The position numbers and the translations under genes are program-made. A DNA stretch of 64,000 nt from Lederbergia graminis (GTDB lineage Bacteria > Bacillota > Bacilli > Bacillales > Bacillaceae_C). The notes under the pieces were generated by a model. The model had not been told where the DNA came from and did not search any database. It saw only the letters and a list, made by a program, of their open reading frames with translations. The stretch lies in NCBI RefSeq assembly GCF_042655485.1, contig NZ_JBHSMC010000013.1, forward strand, positions 1-64,000, read 5' to 3'. Below are positions 35,187-43,843 of this stretch, in pieces; positions within the stretch are counted from its first letter, which is position 1, and each line of letters opens with the position of its first letter.

Positions 35187-36347
35187 TTACGAATTGTTTT
35201 TATCTGCTTCAAGTGCTGCAACTGCTAGCATTTTTATCGTCATATCATCCATAGGAGGATTATGGAGACCCGCTCTTACATCACGGTAATAACGCTGCAA
35301 TGGATTACTTAGTTGTAAACTTTTTGCTCCTACCACTCGCATTGCTTTATCTACGATCGTGATTGCCGAATTTGTAACTGTATGTTTTACTACTCCTAGT
35401 TCATTTGTTAAATGTTGGCGCCGTGATTCATCATCATACGCATCTGCCACACTATAAATTAAATGCCTCGCTCTCGTAAGCTCTAATTCTATTTCACCAA
35501 GTGTTTGTTGTACGTTTGGTAATTCTGCAATAGGTGTTTTCAGACTATTTGGTTGATGACGATTTGCGAAGTAAACAGCATAATCTCTTGCTGCCTGTGC
35601 AACACCAAGATAAGTAGCTGGAATATGTAACATCCAACCATTAAATTTCTTCGCACTGGAGCGATCAGGTAGTTCCACCAATTTCGTTTCATCTACTTCC
35701 ACATTTTCAAGTACGAGATCATGACTACCTGTTCCTCGCATGGCAATTACGTTCCATGTTTCATCAATGGACAGACCTTCAAGATCCTTATGTAGGAGGA
35801 AGAATCCTACCTTCTGTTTTTCTTCAATCCATGCAGATGTAAGGAAATAAGTTAATACAGGTGAAGCTGTAGTAAATGTTTTACGTCCATTAATAATCCA
35901 ATTTCCATTCTTTTTGATTGCATTTGTACCTGGACGTCCACCTCTTGTTGGGCTTCCTGTTTGCGCCTCACTAACTGAACGATTAATGATGGCACCATTA
36001 ACTATTTCATTTGCTAATAGTTCCAAATTTTCATCTGTCCACGATTTATTTTCATAAAGATCCCCAATTGTTCCTAAGCTCCAACCAATCGAGAGTGCAG
36101 TACTTGCATCATAGCTTGCAAGTGTTTCTTGCAGTAATACCATGTCATATACCTTTAAACCATGCCCACCATATGACTTAGGTAAAGTAATACTCGGATA
36201 ACCTATTTCAACTAATTCTTGAAAATTCTCTACTGGAAAAATAGAATTTTCATCTATATAAGCTGAACGACTCTTAAACGTATCCTCTTTCTCTTTTAAA
36301 ACTTCCAACCATTTCTTTTGTGTTTCATTTTTAATAAACAAATCCAT
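35187..36347 (-). CDS. Acyl-CoA dehydrogenase family protein
   Basis: A 386 aa flavoprotein with the full three-domain acyl-CoA dehydrogenase architecture: LPKSYGGHGLKVYDMVL, the SEAQTGSPTRGGRP loop, RGTGSHDLVLENV, and VVGAKSLQLSNPLQRYYRDVRAG at the C terminus. The last motif (RDVRAG) is shared by SfnB/YdbM-like members, several of which lie in sulfur-scavenging operons. It is the first gene of the transcription unit with the ABC importer. It may oxidise the imported compound; a role in fatty-acid oxidation is less likely from context. Confidence 0.82.
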   Translation of the reverse strand: MDLFIKNETQKKWLEVLKEKEDTFKSRSAYIDENSIFPVENFQELVEIGYPSITLPKSYGGHGLKVYDMVLLQETLASYDASTALSIGWSLGTIGDLYENKSWTDENLELLANEIVNGAIINRSVSEAQTGSPTRGGRPGTNAIKKNGNWIINGRKTFTTASPVLTYFLTSAWIEEKQKVGFFLLHKDLEGLSIDETWNVIAMRGTGSHDLVLENVEVDETKLVELPDRSSAKKFNGWMLHIPATYLGVAQAARDYAVYFANRHQPNSLKTPIAELPNVQQTLGEIELELTRARHLIYSVADAYDDESRRQHLTNELGVVKHTVTNSAITIVDKAMRVVGAKSLQLSNPLQRYYRDVRAGLHNPPMDDMTIKMLAVAALEADKNNS

Positions 36348-36438
36348 TTAAGTTTCCCCCTCACTCTATTTATATAATTCTTATTGGATTAGTGTGATTT
36401 TATTGCAAAAAAATTCACTTATAAAAAATGTAAAATTA

Positions 36439-36467
36439 ATGGTATTGTAAATATTACCAATTGTCAA
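36439..36467 (-). promoter_or_regulatory. Promoter with palindromic operator for the importer operon
   Basis: On the minus strand TTGACA (36462-36467) and TACCAT (36439-36444) are 17 bp apart. The spacer is almost filled by the imperfect palindrome TGGTAATATTTACAATACCA (36440-36459), a position where a bound repressor would block RNA polymerase. Confidence 0.6.
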
Positions 36468-36555
36468 CAGGTAAATTCGACTATATTTATCGGAAAAAGC
36501 GGGTATATGCAACATAAAGTTTAATTATGAGCAGTTTATGAACTTTTAAGCATAA

Positions 36556-36845
36556 AAAGCCAAACTATATGATTATATCAAGATAGTTTGGCTTGTACTA
36601 AGAAGCAACCTTTGCAATAATCACATCATGTGCAAAGTGCTATTCTCGGTAAAAGACTGTATGCAATACAGTAGGTTATTAATTTATATTTTCCTTCAAG
36701 GGCTGAATATAACCAGCGGAGGAAATACACGCAGACTCCTGCGGGATGTACGGTAGCCGGAAGACCCCACAGGCGCGTATAGTGCCGAGGAGGCTTCCGA
36801 ACCGCCCGCGGAAAGCGGAGTGTATTTCCGTAGCGGCATAGTCTT
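36556..36845 (+). repeat. MITE-like dispersed repeat, intact type
   Basis: It contains the stem CCAAACTAT/ATAGTTTGG (36558-36595) and, after about 120 bp, the GC-rich core GGAGGAAATACACGCAGACTC, GGGATGTACGGTAGCCGG, GTGCCGAGGAGGCTTCCG and CCGCGGAAAGCGGAGTG. The core serves as the unbroken reference for the copy split by the IS at 8643-10472. Confidence 0.75.
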
Positions 36846-36871
36846 ACAGTTTAGTACTAGTCACCTATATA

Positions 36872-37636
36872 CTACTGTTTAACCCCAGTATATATGTGTA
36901 CAGCATCTCGTAGAAATTCTGCAGTACCTGGTTGCTCTTTATCATAATAGGCCGTAAACCTCTCGTCATCTACATACATTTGAGCAACACCAGCATGTGC
37001 CTCTTTCGTATAATTCGGCCAATAATAACAAAGCCATTGTTTATGCAAATCAGCAGCTTTTTGTGCTATATCACTAGCAGGATCTCCTGTTGCAAATGCT
37101 TGTGCCAAGGTTTTATGAAGCTCCTCAGAAAGTTTAGTTAACTCTTCATGCTCCGCTTCGGTCATATTTAACACTTTTTCATTTGATTTATTAACCGTTT
37201 CATCCCCATACTTTTCACGAATCTCTTTCCCATATTTCTTTTCGTTATCATCAACTAACTTTTTCTTAAATCCTTCAAATTTTTCTTTATCAGACATTGT
37301 AATTCTCCCTTCATTTGCAGCAATTGTCTTTTCAACATTTAAAATTAACGCATCCAATTGTGCTCTTTTTTCCATAAGTTTTTCATGATGCTCTTTTAGT
37401 GCCTTTACTTCATGAAAGTGAGGTGATGAAATAATATCTTTAATTGCATCTAAGTTCACACCTAATTCTCTGTAAAAAAGAATTTGTTGTAGGCGATCAA
37501 CTTCAGTTTGCCCGTAAATTCTGTATCCTGATGAATTGATTCTTGCCGGCTTAAGAAGGTCAATCTCATCATAATACCTTAATGTTCTCGTGCTAATCCC
37601 CGCCAACTTTGCTAACTTTTGTACTGTATATTCCAT
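36872..37636 (-). CDS. MerR-family regulator with TipAS domain
   Basis: A 254 aa regulator of the TipA/Mta type. The N-terminal winged helix (1-70: VQKLAKLAGISTRTLRYYDEI, SGYRIYGQTEVDRLQ) is followed by a dimerisation coiled coil to about residue 110. The C-terminal TipAS antibiotic-recognition domain (about 120-250) has QWLCYYWPNYTKEAHAG and MYVDDERFTAYYD. Such proteins activate drug-efflux or sequestration genes. No pump gene adjoins it, and a palindrome in its own promoter indicates autoregulation. AGGAGGTGATC precedes the ATG. Confidence 0.93.
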   Translation of the reverse strand: MEYTVQKLAKLAGISTRTLRYYDEIDLLKPARINSSGYRIYGQTEVDRLQQILFYRELGVNLDAIKDIISSPHFHEVKALKEHHEKLMEKRAQLDALILNVEKTIAANEGRITMSDKEKFEGFKKKLVDDNEKKYGKEIREKYGDETVNKSNEKVLNMTEAEHEELTKLSEELHKTLAQAFATGDPASDIAQKAADLHKQWLCYYWPNYTKEAHAGVAQMYVDDERFTAYYDKEQPGTAEFLRDAVHIYTGVKQ

Positions 37637-37657
37637 TTGATCACCTCCTCAACAATA

Positions 37658-37688
37658 ACGATACACCTTGACGTTGCGTGAAGGTCAA
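37658..37688 (-). promoter_or_regulatory. MerR-type autoregulated promoter
   Basis: On the minus strand TTGACC (37683-37688) and TATCGT (37658-37663) are separated by 19 bp, the overlong spacer typical of MerR targets. The spacer contains the near-perfect palindrome ACCTTGACG-3 nt-CGTGAAGGT (37665-37685). Confidence 0.85.
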
Positions 37689-37764
37689 TAATTAATTTAT
37701 ATAATTTTTCAAATCGCTATTTGGTTTCCATCTATTCTCACAACCATATTGAATCGACTGTCGG

Positions 37765-38130
37765 TATATTATGGTCTTGACCGCTTCTATCAAGATCATT
37801 TCTGACCTTCCGTTTAGGTCAATTGGTTGTGATAAACCCTCTCTAGTCCATTTTAAAGCATTACTCTTGTCAAAACCGTCTTGATAGTGCTGCTCTCAAC
37901 CATTTTAAAGCATCACACTTGTCAAAACGGTCTTGATAGTGCTGCTCTCAACCATTTTAATGCTATACACTTACCAAAACCGTCTTGATAGTGCTGCTCT
38001 CAACCATTTTAATGCTATGCACTTACCAAAAACGTCTTCATACTACTGCTCTCAACCTTTTTGCAACAATTCACCATACAAAACCGCCTTGACTGACTTT
38101 GATTATTTCTAACTCTCCGTTTATATCGAA
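37765..38130. repeat. 52-bp tandem repeat array, about 7 copies
   Basis: The anchor GTCTTGA or a decayed form lies at 37774, 37826, 37878, 37930, 37982, 38034 and 38086, exactly 52 bp apart. The 37774 copy has a clear dyad GGTCTTGA-9 nt-TCAAGATC. The central copies retain only TTGA-11 nt-TCAA, then ACCATTTTAA. It lies between the divergent MerR gene and a small coiled-coil gene. Confidence 0.85.
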
Positions 38131-38237
38131 TGGTTTTAATTACCATACTTTTTCTAACATTGTTTCTAAGAAAAACAGTCATATTTAAGTTGCAGCTTCA
38201 TACACATTATTATCCATATAAGTCTGGAGGTATGAAT

Positions 38238-38645
38238 GTGAAGGAAGCATATCAGGATTCAGTAACTGTCAATGAAAGAGATCTACAACGATATTTTGAA
38301 TTGAATATGCAAAAAAAGGAAATTGAGAAAGAAATGAATCAATTAAAATCTTTTTTTCATCAGTTCTTGGATTCGGAGATTGGAGAGTTAGAAAAAGGAG
38401 AATTAGAACGTGGTAATTTTAAATTACAACGGCAAATCCGTTCGGCCATTTTATATGACGAAGCATCAACTGTCCAATTACTAGAAGAATTGAGGTTAGA
38501 AGATTGCATCATTCTTGAGAAAAAACCAGATATTGAAAAATTAGAGGCAGCATTTAAGCTTGGTATCGCTGAAGAAAGTGCCTTCCAGCAATGTAGACAA
38601 ACAAAAAATACAAAGGCAATTACAGTAAAAAAAATCGGGAGGTGA
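38238..38645 (+). CDS. Small coiled-coil protein, unknown function
   Basis: I do not recognise a named family. The protein has 135 aa and is highly charged and helical: MQKKEIEKEMNQLKSFFHQF suggests a coiled coil over residues 15-50, followed by a small globular part (YDEASTVQLLEELRLEDC). No signal or membrane segment is present. The frame is open from 38130, but GGAGGT directly abuts the ATG at 38232, so the GTG at 38238 with 6 nt spacing is the likely start. It has its own terminator and is convergent with ltaS. Confidence 0.7.
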   Translation: MKEAYQDSVTVNERDLQRYFELNMQKKEIEKEMNQLKSFFHQFLDSEIGELEKGELERGNFKLQRQIRSAILYDEASTVQLLEELRLEDCIILEKKPDIEKLEAAFKLGIAEESAFQQCRQTKNTKAITVKKIGR

Positions 38646-38665
38646 CAATACCTCCCGATTTTTCA
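38633..38665. terminator. Bidirectional terminator
   Basis: AATCGGGAGGT (38633-38643) pairs with ACCTCCCGATT (38650-38660), flanked by A and T runs on both sides, so it serves both convergent genes. Confidence 0.9.
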
Positions 38666-38668
38666 CAT

Positions 38669-40642
38669 TTAGTTTGGTAATATTTTTTTGTAATAATTAT
38701 GATCTAAGATTTTTGTTGAATAATAAAATTTTGCTTGAACAAGCGATTTTACATATTCTACGTATTCAGCATCGACTTCTACACCGTCATTCGCAATGAA
38801 TTTTCCTGTTACAGCATTGTATTTTCCCTTATCGGTTATAAAACTTTTGTTTAAGAAAGTAACAAGTGGCATAGAGTCTGAGAAAATATCTCGACCCATT
38901 AACAATCTCGAGTCATATTCAATTCCCATTAAATTCGATAATGTAGGCAATATATCAAGACTTGATGCAGGTTTCGTAATTGTTGTTGGTTCCATACCTT
39001 TGTTATAGAGAATAAATGTACTTTTGTATAGTTCAAAGTTCTTTTCGACGTTATGACCTGCTAGTTCATCGATTGTTTCGTCATCTAATCCATAAGGATA
39101 GTGATCAGCACTTAAAGCGATTAAAGTGCGGTCAGCTACTCCAGCTTCTTCAAGCTTATTAAGTAAATGTTCCAAAGCACGATCTAGCTCAATTTGTGTT
39201 GCTAAATATGCTTTTGCTTGCTCAGAATATGGAAGATGCTCTACATGCTTTTTATTCTTCCAAGCAATATAATTCCCAGTAAAAGAGTATTGCATATGAC
39301 CACTTACCGTCATGTAATAAGCATGAAACGGCTCATTATTTATATAGTCGTCTACTGTTTTCTCTAACATCTCTAAATCAGATTCTGGCCAAGTTTCTTT
39401 CACATCTAAGCCATTACCTAATCCTTTATAATCATATCCCATGTTTGGATGTGAAATATTTCGACCGTAATAAGTGTATGTGTGGTTATGATATGCGTTT
39501 GTTTTATAATTCAACTTCTTTAATTGATTTCCAAGTACAAATGGAAGATGGTTACTACCAGATCGTTGAAAACTCCATACTCCACTCTTCGGAATCAAGC
39601 TTTGCAGTGCAACATATTCCCCATCTGAAGTACTAACACCCCATATTGGCGTATAAAAGTTCGAAAAGTTATAACCTTCATGAACTAATTTATATAAGGT
39701 TGGGGTTACTTCTTTATGAACTGCATATGGAGAGAAACCTTCTGCAGTTAAAAGGATTAAGTTATACCCTTTATACTTACCTGTCATATCATTTTTTGCT
39801 GTAGGCTCCATACTTTGAAAGAATTTGTGCATTGCTTTTACTTCTTCACTTTTTTCATTCCCTATTAATTTAGAAAAATCAATGTCCATGACATTATATT
39901 CAATAATTTCCACGACATCTTCTTCTTGTTTTTCCTGATCTTTCTTACCCCCACTTACTTGCGAAGAATTATTGGGTAATGGCTGAGGTGGCTCTAACTT
40001 TGGTGACCAATGTGTTAACAGGCGTTGAAGGTCAAGACGCATAGTAGTTAACAATCCTAATCTCTCGACTGAAAGAAGTGGTAGGCTACTATTATAATAA
40101 AGGTCGTAGGCAGAATTTTGTTCTTTGCCACTGACATTCACTGCCCCAATACCAATTAACTGTACTAAGACAATGCAGCAAATTAATACTAATCTTTTTC
40201 CCCATCCTATTTTTTCAAACGAAGCTAGTTTCCTTCCAAAAACAATTAAGACAAGTACAGGCAAGAACAATAATAAAATCAAAACAATATTTTCTTTTAA
40301 TAAAGTTGCAATATCTTTCCAAAACTCTAATACTTGTGCTCCGTTTCCAACAGAATAGGCACTATAATAGGTACGAAAGAATTTAAAGTAAATTAATTGT
40401 GATGAATAAATAAAAGCAACTATTGTTAGAAAGAGCACAGATAATAAAAACTTAGACATCCCTTTAAAAAGTGTTGAAATAAGATAAAATATGATTGCAA
40501 AAACGATTAAAAACATACCCGATCTTATCAAATCAATAAGTTCAAAATCCTCAATAGTATGAATACGAAATATAATTTCCATAAAGAATACGGAAATAAT
40601 AAAGTAAATGAATAAGGAATTCACCTTAATCACTTTTCCCAT
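38669..40642 (-). CDS. ltaS: LTA synthase family protein (polyglycerolphosphate transferase)
   Basis: A 657 aa membrane enzyme that polymerises glycerol phosphate from phosphatidylglycerol into lipoteichoic acid, or a paralogue (YfnI/YqgS type). Five membrane helices occupy roughly residues 1-200, then an extracellular sulfatase-fold domain follows. That domain has the metal Glu in LLTAEGFSPY, the catalytic Thr in VSTSDGEYVAL, and Asp-His in ALSADHYPYGLDD. A low-complexity charged linker lies at about 230-260. The ATG at 40642 lies 8 nt from AAGGGGG; the upstream extension to 40696 is unlikely. Which of the paralogues it is cannot be decided here. Confidence 0.9.
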   Translation of the reverse strand: MGKVIKVNSLFIYFIISVFFMEIIFRIHTIEDFELIDLIRSGMFLIVFAIIFYLISTLFKGMSKFLLSVLFLTIVAFIYSSQLIYFKFFRTYYSAYSVGNGAQVLEFWKDIATLLKENIVLILLLFLPVLVLIVFGRKLASFEKIGWGKRLVLICCIVLVQLIGIGAVNVSGKEQNSAYDLYYNSSLPLLSVERLGLLTTMRLDLQRLLTHWSPKLEPPQPLPNNSSQVSGGKKDQEKQEEDVVEIIEYNVMDIDFSKLIGNEKSEEVKAMHKFFQSMEPTAKNDMTGKYKGYNLILLTAEGFSPYAVHKEVTPTLYKLVHEGYNFSNFYTPIWGVSTSDGEYVALQSLIPKSGVWSFQRSGSNHLPFVLGNQLKKLNYKTNAYHNHTYTYYGRNISHPNMGYDYKGLGNGLDVKETWPESDLEMLEKTVDDYINNEPFHAYYMTVSGHMQYSFTGNYIAWKNKKHVEHLPYSEQAKAYLATQIELDRALEHLLNKLEEAGVADRTLIALSADHYPYGLDDETIDELAGHNVEKNFELYKSTFILYNKGMEPTTITKPASSLDILPTLSNLMGIEYDSRLLMGRDIFSDSMPLVTFLNKSFITDKGKYNAVTGKFIANDGVEVDAEYVEYVKSLVQAKFYYSTKILDHNYYKKILPN

Positions 40643-40813
40643 TACAGCGTCCCCCTTAATCTGCCCTCTTTTTACCCATACAAATAATGTTGCCAAAAGA
40701 ACAAATGTCCATACAGTAATAATATTTCGAAAATAGTAACTCCAACATGCCTTTATTATTAAATTAGACGCAGTTTATAAATAAAAGTTTCAATAAGTAT
40801 TTTTTTTCAACAA

Positions 40814-40842
40814 AAAAGGACAGCTTTTTTGACTGTCCTTTT
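40814..40842. terminator. Terminator after the HHGG-repeat gene
   Basis: AAAAGGACAG (40814-40823) pairs with CTGTCCTTTT (40833-40842). T-rich tracts flank it on both strands. Confidence 0.85.
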
Positions 40843-40853
40843 CCTCTATTATT

Positions 40854-41216
40854 TTAATATGGATAATATGGTGGTTGGTACGGATACTGGTATGGATTTG
40901 GATAAGGGTATGGGTAAGGAGCTGGAGGTGGGTATGGATATGGTCCGTAGTTGCCTGGTGATGTTACTGCCCCAAGCGCTAGTCCTCCTAATAATCCTCC
41001 AACAAAAGGAACTCCATAATTTGGGCCTTTATTTCCCCCGTGATGTCCGCCATGATGTCCGCCATGGTGCCCCCCATGATGTCCGCCGTGATGTCCACCG
41101 TGATGTCCGCCGTGATGTCCGCCGTGATGTCCGCCATGATGTCCGCCATGATGTCCGCCATGATGTCCGCCATGATGTCCGCCATGATGTCCACTTTGCA
41201 TATTTCTATAATTCAT
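40854..41216 (-). CDS. HHGG-repeat, Pro/Tyr-rich protein
   Basis: A 120 aa low-complexity protein. After MNYRNMQSG come about a dozen tandem HHGG repeats, then a short hydrophobic glycine-rich segment (VPFVGGLLGGLALGAVT), then a tail of Pro-Tyr repeats. The His clusters should bind Ni, Zn or Cu, and the tail resembles spore-coat and surface proteins of Bacilli. The repeats are encoded by a 12-bp DNA repeat. The ribosome site GGGAG lies about 10 nt from the ATG. The role is inferred from composition only; a coat protein or metal store is most plausible. Confidence 0.75.
   Translation of the reverse strand: MNYRNMQSGHHGGHHGGHHGGHHGGHHGGHHGGHHGGHHGGHHGGHHGGHHGGHHGGHHGGNKGPNYGVPFVGGLLGGLALGAVTSPGNYGPYPYPPPAPYPYPYPNPYQYPYQPPYYPY
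41037..41191 (-). repeat. 12-bp coding minisatellite (HHGG codons)
   Basis: The plus-strand unit TGATGTCCGCCA and close variants repeat in tandem without frame change, each encoding one HHGG. Third positions vary (cca, ccg) and one unit has TGGTGCCCCCCA, so copy number probably changes by slippage. Confidence 0.9.
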
Positions 41217-41496
41217 TTAGTTTCCACTCCCTTCCATTAATGAAGCTTCTTTTAGTTTATGCAGGATAGATGTCTTAAGAGTGGGCAATATACCTTAATT
41301 ATGGAAGAATAAACTATCTATACAAAAATGCCCCCTAATAATTCGTGGGCAGCTTGGTCATGTTAAAACATATAGCTCCAATGTTTATTTATTTCAGTAA
41401 GAGGTAAATGTCACGTATCATCAAGCTGAATTAACAACTTTAATAGCGAGTTTTTTCATCGGAAATTTCTGTTTTAAATATATTAAAAAAATTCTA

Positions 41497-41524
41497 TTGA
41501 CTTGCGATTGCAATACTATATAAT
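41497..41524 (+). promoter_or_regulatory. Sigma-A promoter of the polyamine operon
   Basis: TTGACT (41497-41502) and TATAAT (41519-41524) are 16 bp apart. The inferred start near 41531 leaves a very short leader before speD. The 280 bp upstream hold no gene that I can see. Confidence 0.7.
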
Positions 41525-41560
41525 TATACTGATTTTCTAATGAAAGGCGTGATGTTAGGG

Positions 41561-42373
41561 TTGGAAAATAAGCTGAAACTGTACGGCTTTAACAACCTCA
41601 CAAAAGCACTTAGCTTCAACATCTATGATGTTTGCTATGCAAAAAGTGGGCGGGAGCAAAAGGATTATATTGCTTACATTGATGAACAGTATAATTCAGA
41701 AAGATTAACAAAAATCTTGTACAATGTGACAGAAATTATTGGAGCACAAGTACTAAATGTAAGTAAACAGGATTACGATCCCCAAGGAGCTAGTGTTACC
41801 ATCCTCATTTCAGAGGAAGCCTTTCCGATAAGTCAGATTGATGAATCATGTAATTTAGGTGAACCTAATCTTGCGAAAAGTAGAGATACAATTCTAGGAC
41901 ATTTAGATAAAAGTCATGTAACCGTCCATACTTATCCGGAATATCACCCAGATAATTCGATTGCTACATTTCGTGTTGACATAGATGTTTCCACTTGTGG
42001 AGAAATTTCACCACTTAATACGTTGGATTATCTTATCGGAAGTTTTGATTCGGATATTATCTCCATCGATTACAGAGTTCGTGGATTTACTCGTGACCTA
42101 AATGGAAAAAAACTATTTATGGATCATAAGATGGCATCCATTCAAGACTTTATTGACAGTAATACATTACAGAAATATGATGCGATTGATGTAAATGTTT
42201 ATCAATCAAATATTTTTCATACAAAGATGTTAATTAAAGATATTGATTTACAAAATTATTTATTTAATACAGACGTATATGAACTCCCTCCTAAAGAGAG
42301 GCTTCATATTATTAATAATTTGCGCAGAGAAATGATCGAAATCTTTAGCGCTTCTAATATTTATGGCGGGTAA
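41561..42373 (+). CDS. speD: S-adenosylmethionine decarboxylase proenzyme, E. coli type
   Basis: This pyruvoyl enzyme makes decarboxylated SAM, the aminopropyl donor. It is close to E. coli SpeD along its length (LYGFNNLTKALSFNIYDVCYAK, LDKSHVTVHTYPEYHP, DVSTCGEISPL). It self-cleaves between Lys and Ser in DKSHV, the Ser becoming the pyruvoyl group. It is the long class 1a form of about 270 aa, not the short 1b form (SpeH) of B. subtilis. Start choice is uncertain: ATGs at 41540 and 41552 have poor spacing, while the TTG at 41561 fits GGCGTGAT and the E. coli N terminus. First gene of the operon. Confidence 0.93.
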   Translation: MENKLKLYGFNNLTKALSFNIYDVCYAKSGREQKDYIAYIDEQYNSERLTKILYNVTEIIGAQVLNVSKQDYDPQGASVTILISEEAFPISQIDESCNLGEPNLAKSRDTILGHLDKSHVTVHTYPEYHPDNSIATFRVDIDVSTCGEISPLNTLDYLIGSFDSDIISIDYRVRGFTRDLNGKKLFMDHKMASIQDFIDSNTLQKYDAIDVNVYQSNIFHTKMLIKDIDLQNYLFNTDVYELPPKERLHIINNLRREMIEIFSASNIYGG

Positions 42374-42385
42374 GGGGTGATTCAT

Positions 42386-43840
42386 ATGGTACATCTTTCA
42401 CAGGACAGAGCCCCAATCATGGAAGCATTAAATAAATACCGTTCCATGCGGGTTGTTCCTTTCGATGTTCCAGGGCATAAACGTGGAAGAGGAAACAAAG
42501 AATTAGCAAACTTTTTAGGAGAGCAATGTCTTTCTGTCGATGTAAATTCGATGAAACCATTAGATAATCTTAGTCACCCTGTTTCCATTATTAGAGAGGC
42601 AGAAGAATTAGCAGCTGATGCATTTGGTGCTAAACATGCCTTCCTAATGGTAAATGGAACAACTTCTGCTGTTCAAGCAATGGTAATGACTGCATGTAAG
42701 GCAGGAGAAAAAATCATCTTGCCACGAAATGTACACCGCAGTGCAATAAATGCCTTGATTATTAGTGGGGCCATTCCCGTATATGTAAACCCTGGAGTAA
42801 ATCATGAACTCGGGATTCCATTAGGTATGTCGGTTGCTGAAGTAGAGAAGGCAATTTTAGAGAATCCGGATGCAAAAGCAATATTAATTAATAACCCTAC
42901 TTATTACGGGATATGTTCCAATCTTGAAGCAATCACTGAATTGGCGCACCGCCATCAAATGCTTGTGCTTGTAGACGAAGCACACGGTACGCATTTTTAT
43001 TTTGGAGAAGACCTTCCTGCTTCAGCCATGTCTGTTGGTGCTGATATGGCTGCTGTTAGTATGCACAAATCTGGTGGTTCATTAACACAAAGTTCCTTCC
43101 TATTAATAAATAATGACATTAGTGAAGGATATACACGGCAAATAATTAATCTAACTCAAACAACAAGTGGTTCATATTTGCTTCTTTCCTCCCTTGATAT
43201 TTCAAGGAAAAACTTAGCTCTACACGGCAAAGAAGTTTTTGAAAAAGTAGCAAAAATGGCACAATATATGCGTGACGAAATTAATCGCATCGGCGGATAT
43301 TATGCTTTTTCAAAAGAATTAATCAATGCGGACACCGTGTACGACTTTGATATTACAAAGCTATCCGTTCATACACTTGATGTCGGTTTAGCGGGAATCG
43401 AAATATATGATATTCTTCGTGATGAATATGACATCCAAATTGAATTTGGAGATATCGGGAATATTTTAGCTTATATTTCTGTTGGTGATAGGCAATTAGA
43501 CATTGAGCGTTTAGTTGCTGCATTAGGTGAAATTAAACGTCGTTATGCAAAAGATCGTAGTAGTATTTTTGAGCATGAATATATTACACCACAGATCATC
43601 TATACTCCTCAGGAAGCATTTTATGCACCAAAACAAAAGCTACCTATTTCAGAGAGTGCTGGCTATATTTGTAGTGAGTTTGTGATGGCTTATCCTCCTG
43701 GTATCCCTATTCTTGCACCTGGAGAACGCATTACGAAGGAAATCTTGGATTACATTGCCTATTCCAAGGAAAAAGGATGCTTCTTAACAGGTACAGAAGA
43801 TAGCAAAATCGAACATATTAATGTGTTAAAGGAGGAGTAG
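42386..43840 (+). CDS. speA: Arginine decarboxylase, aspartate-aminotransferase fold (SpeA type)
   Basis: A 484 aa PLP enzyme of the Orn/Lys/Arg decarboxylase family, making agmatine from arginine as B. subtilis SpeA does. MNGTTSAVQAM-like VNGTTSAVQAMVM binds PLP phosphate, VDEAHGTHFYF provides the Asp/His, and SMHKSGGSLTQSSFL holds the PLP Lys (about 227). The C-terminal MAYPPGIPILAPGE motif is typical. The frame begins at a GTG inside AAGGGGTG; the ATG at 42386 is the start. The next gene context (speB) supports arginine rather than lysine as substrate. Confidence 0.92.
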   Translation: MVHLSQDRAPIMEALNKYRSMRVVPFDVPGHKRGRGNKELANFLGEQCLSVDVNSMKPLDNLSHPVSIIREAEELAADAFGAKHAFLMVNGTTSAVQAMVMTACKAGEKIILPRNVHRSAINALIISGAIPVYVNPGVNHELGIPLGMSVAEVEKAILENPDAKAILINNPTYYGICSNLEAITELAHRHQMLVLVDEAHGTHFYFGEDLPASAMSVGADMAAVSMHKSGGSLTQSSFLLINNDISEGYTRQIINLTQTTSGSYLLLSSLDISRKNLALHGKEVFEKVAKMAQYMRDEINRIGGYYAFSKELINADTVYDFDITKLSVHTLDVGLAGIEIYDILRDEYDIQIEFGDIGNILAYISVGDRQLDIERLVAALGEIKRRYAKDRSSIFEHEYITPQIIYTPQEAFYAPKQKLPISESAGYICSEFVMAYPPGIPILAPGERITKEILDYIAYSKEKGCFLTGTEDSKIEHINVLKEE

Positions 43841-43843
43841 AAC

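Noticed and set aside
36348..36560. SAM or cysteine-type riboswitch upstream of the importer operon
   Set aside because: The leader is short and AT-rich, with no S-box core or T-box motif; only a promoter with a palindrome is seen.
36558..36595. CCAAACTAT/ATAGTTTGG stem as a gene terminator
   Set aside because: The same stem recurs inside the MITE-like copies at 8518 and 16735, far from gene ends, so it is part of the mobile repeat.
40829..41269. Plus-strand ORFs across the HHGG region
   Set aside because: They are mirror frames of the 12-bp coding repeat (runs of His-Asp-Val or Met-Ser-Ala) without ribosome sites. The minus-strand HHGG frame has a ribosome site and terminator.
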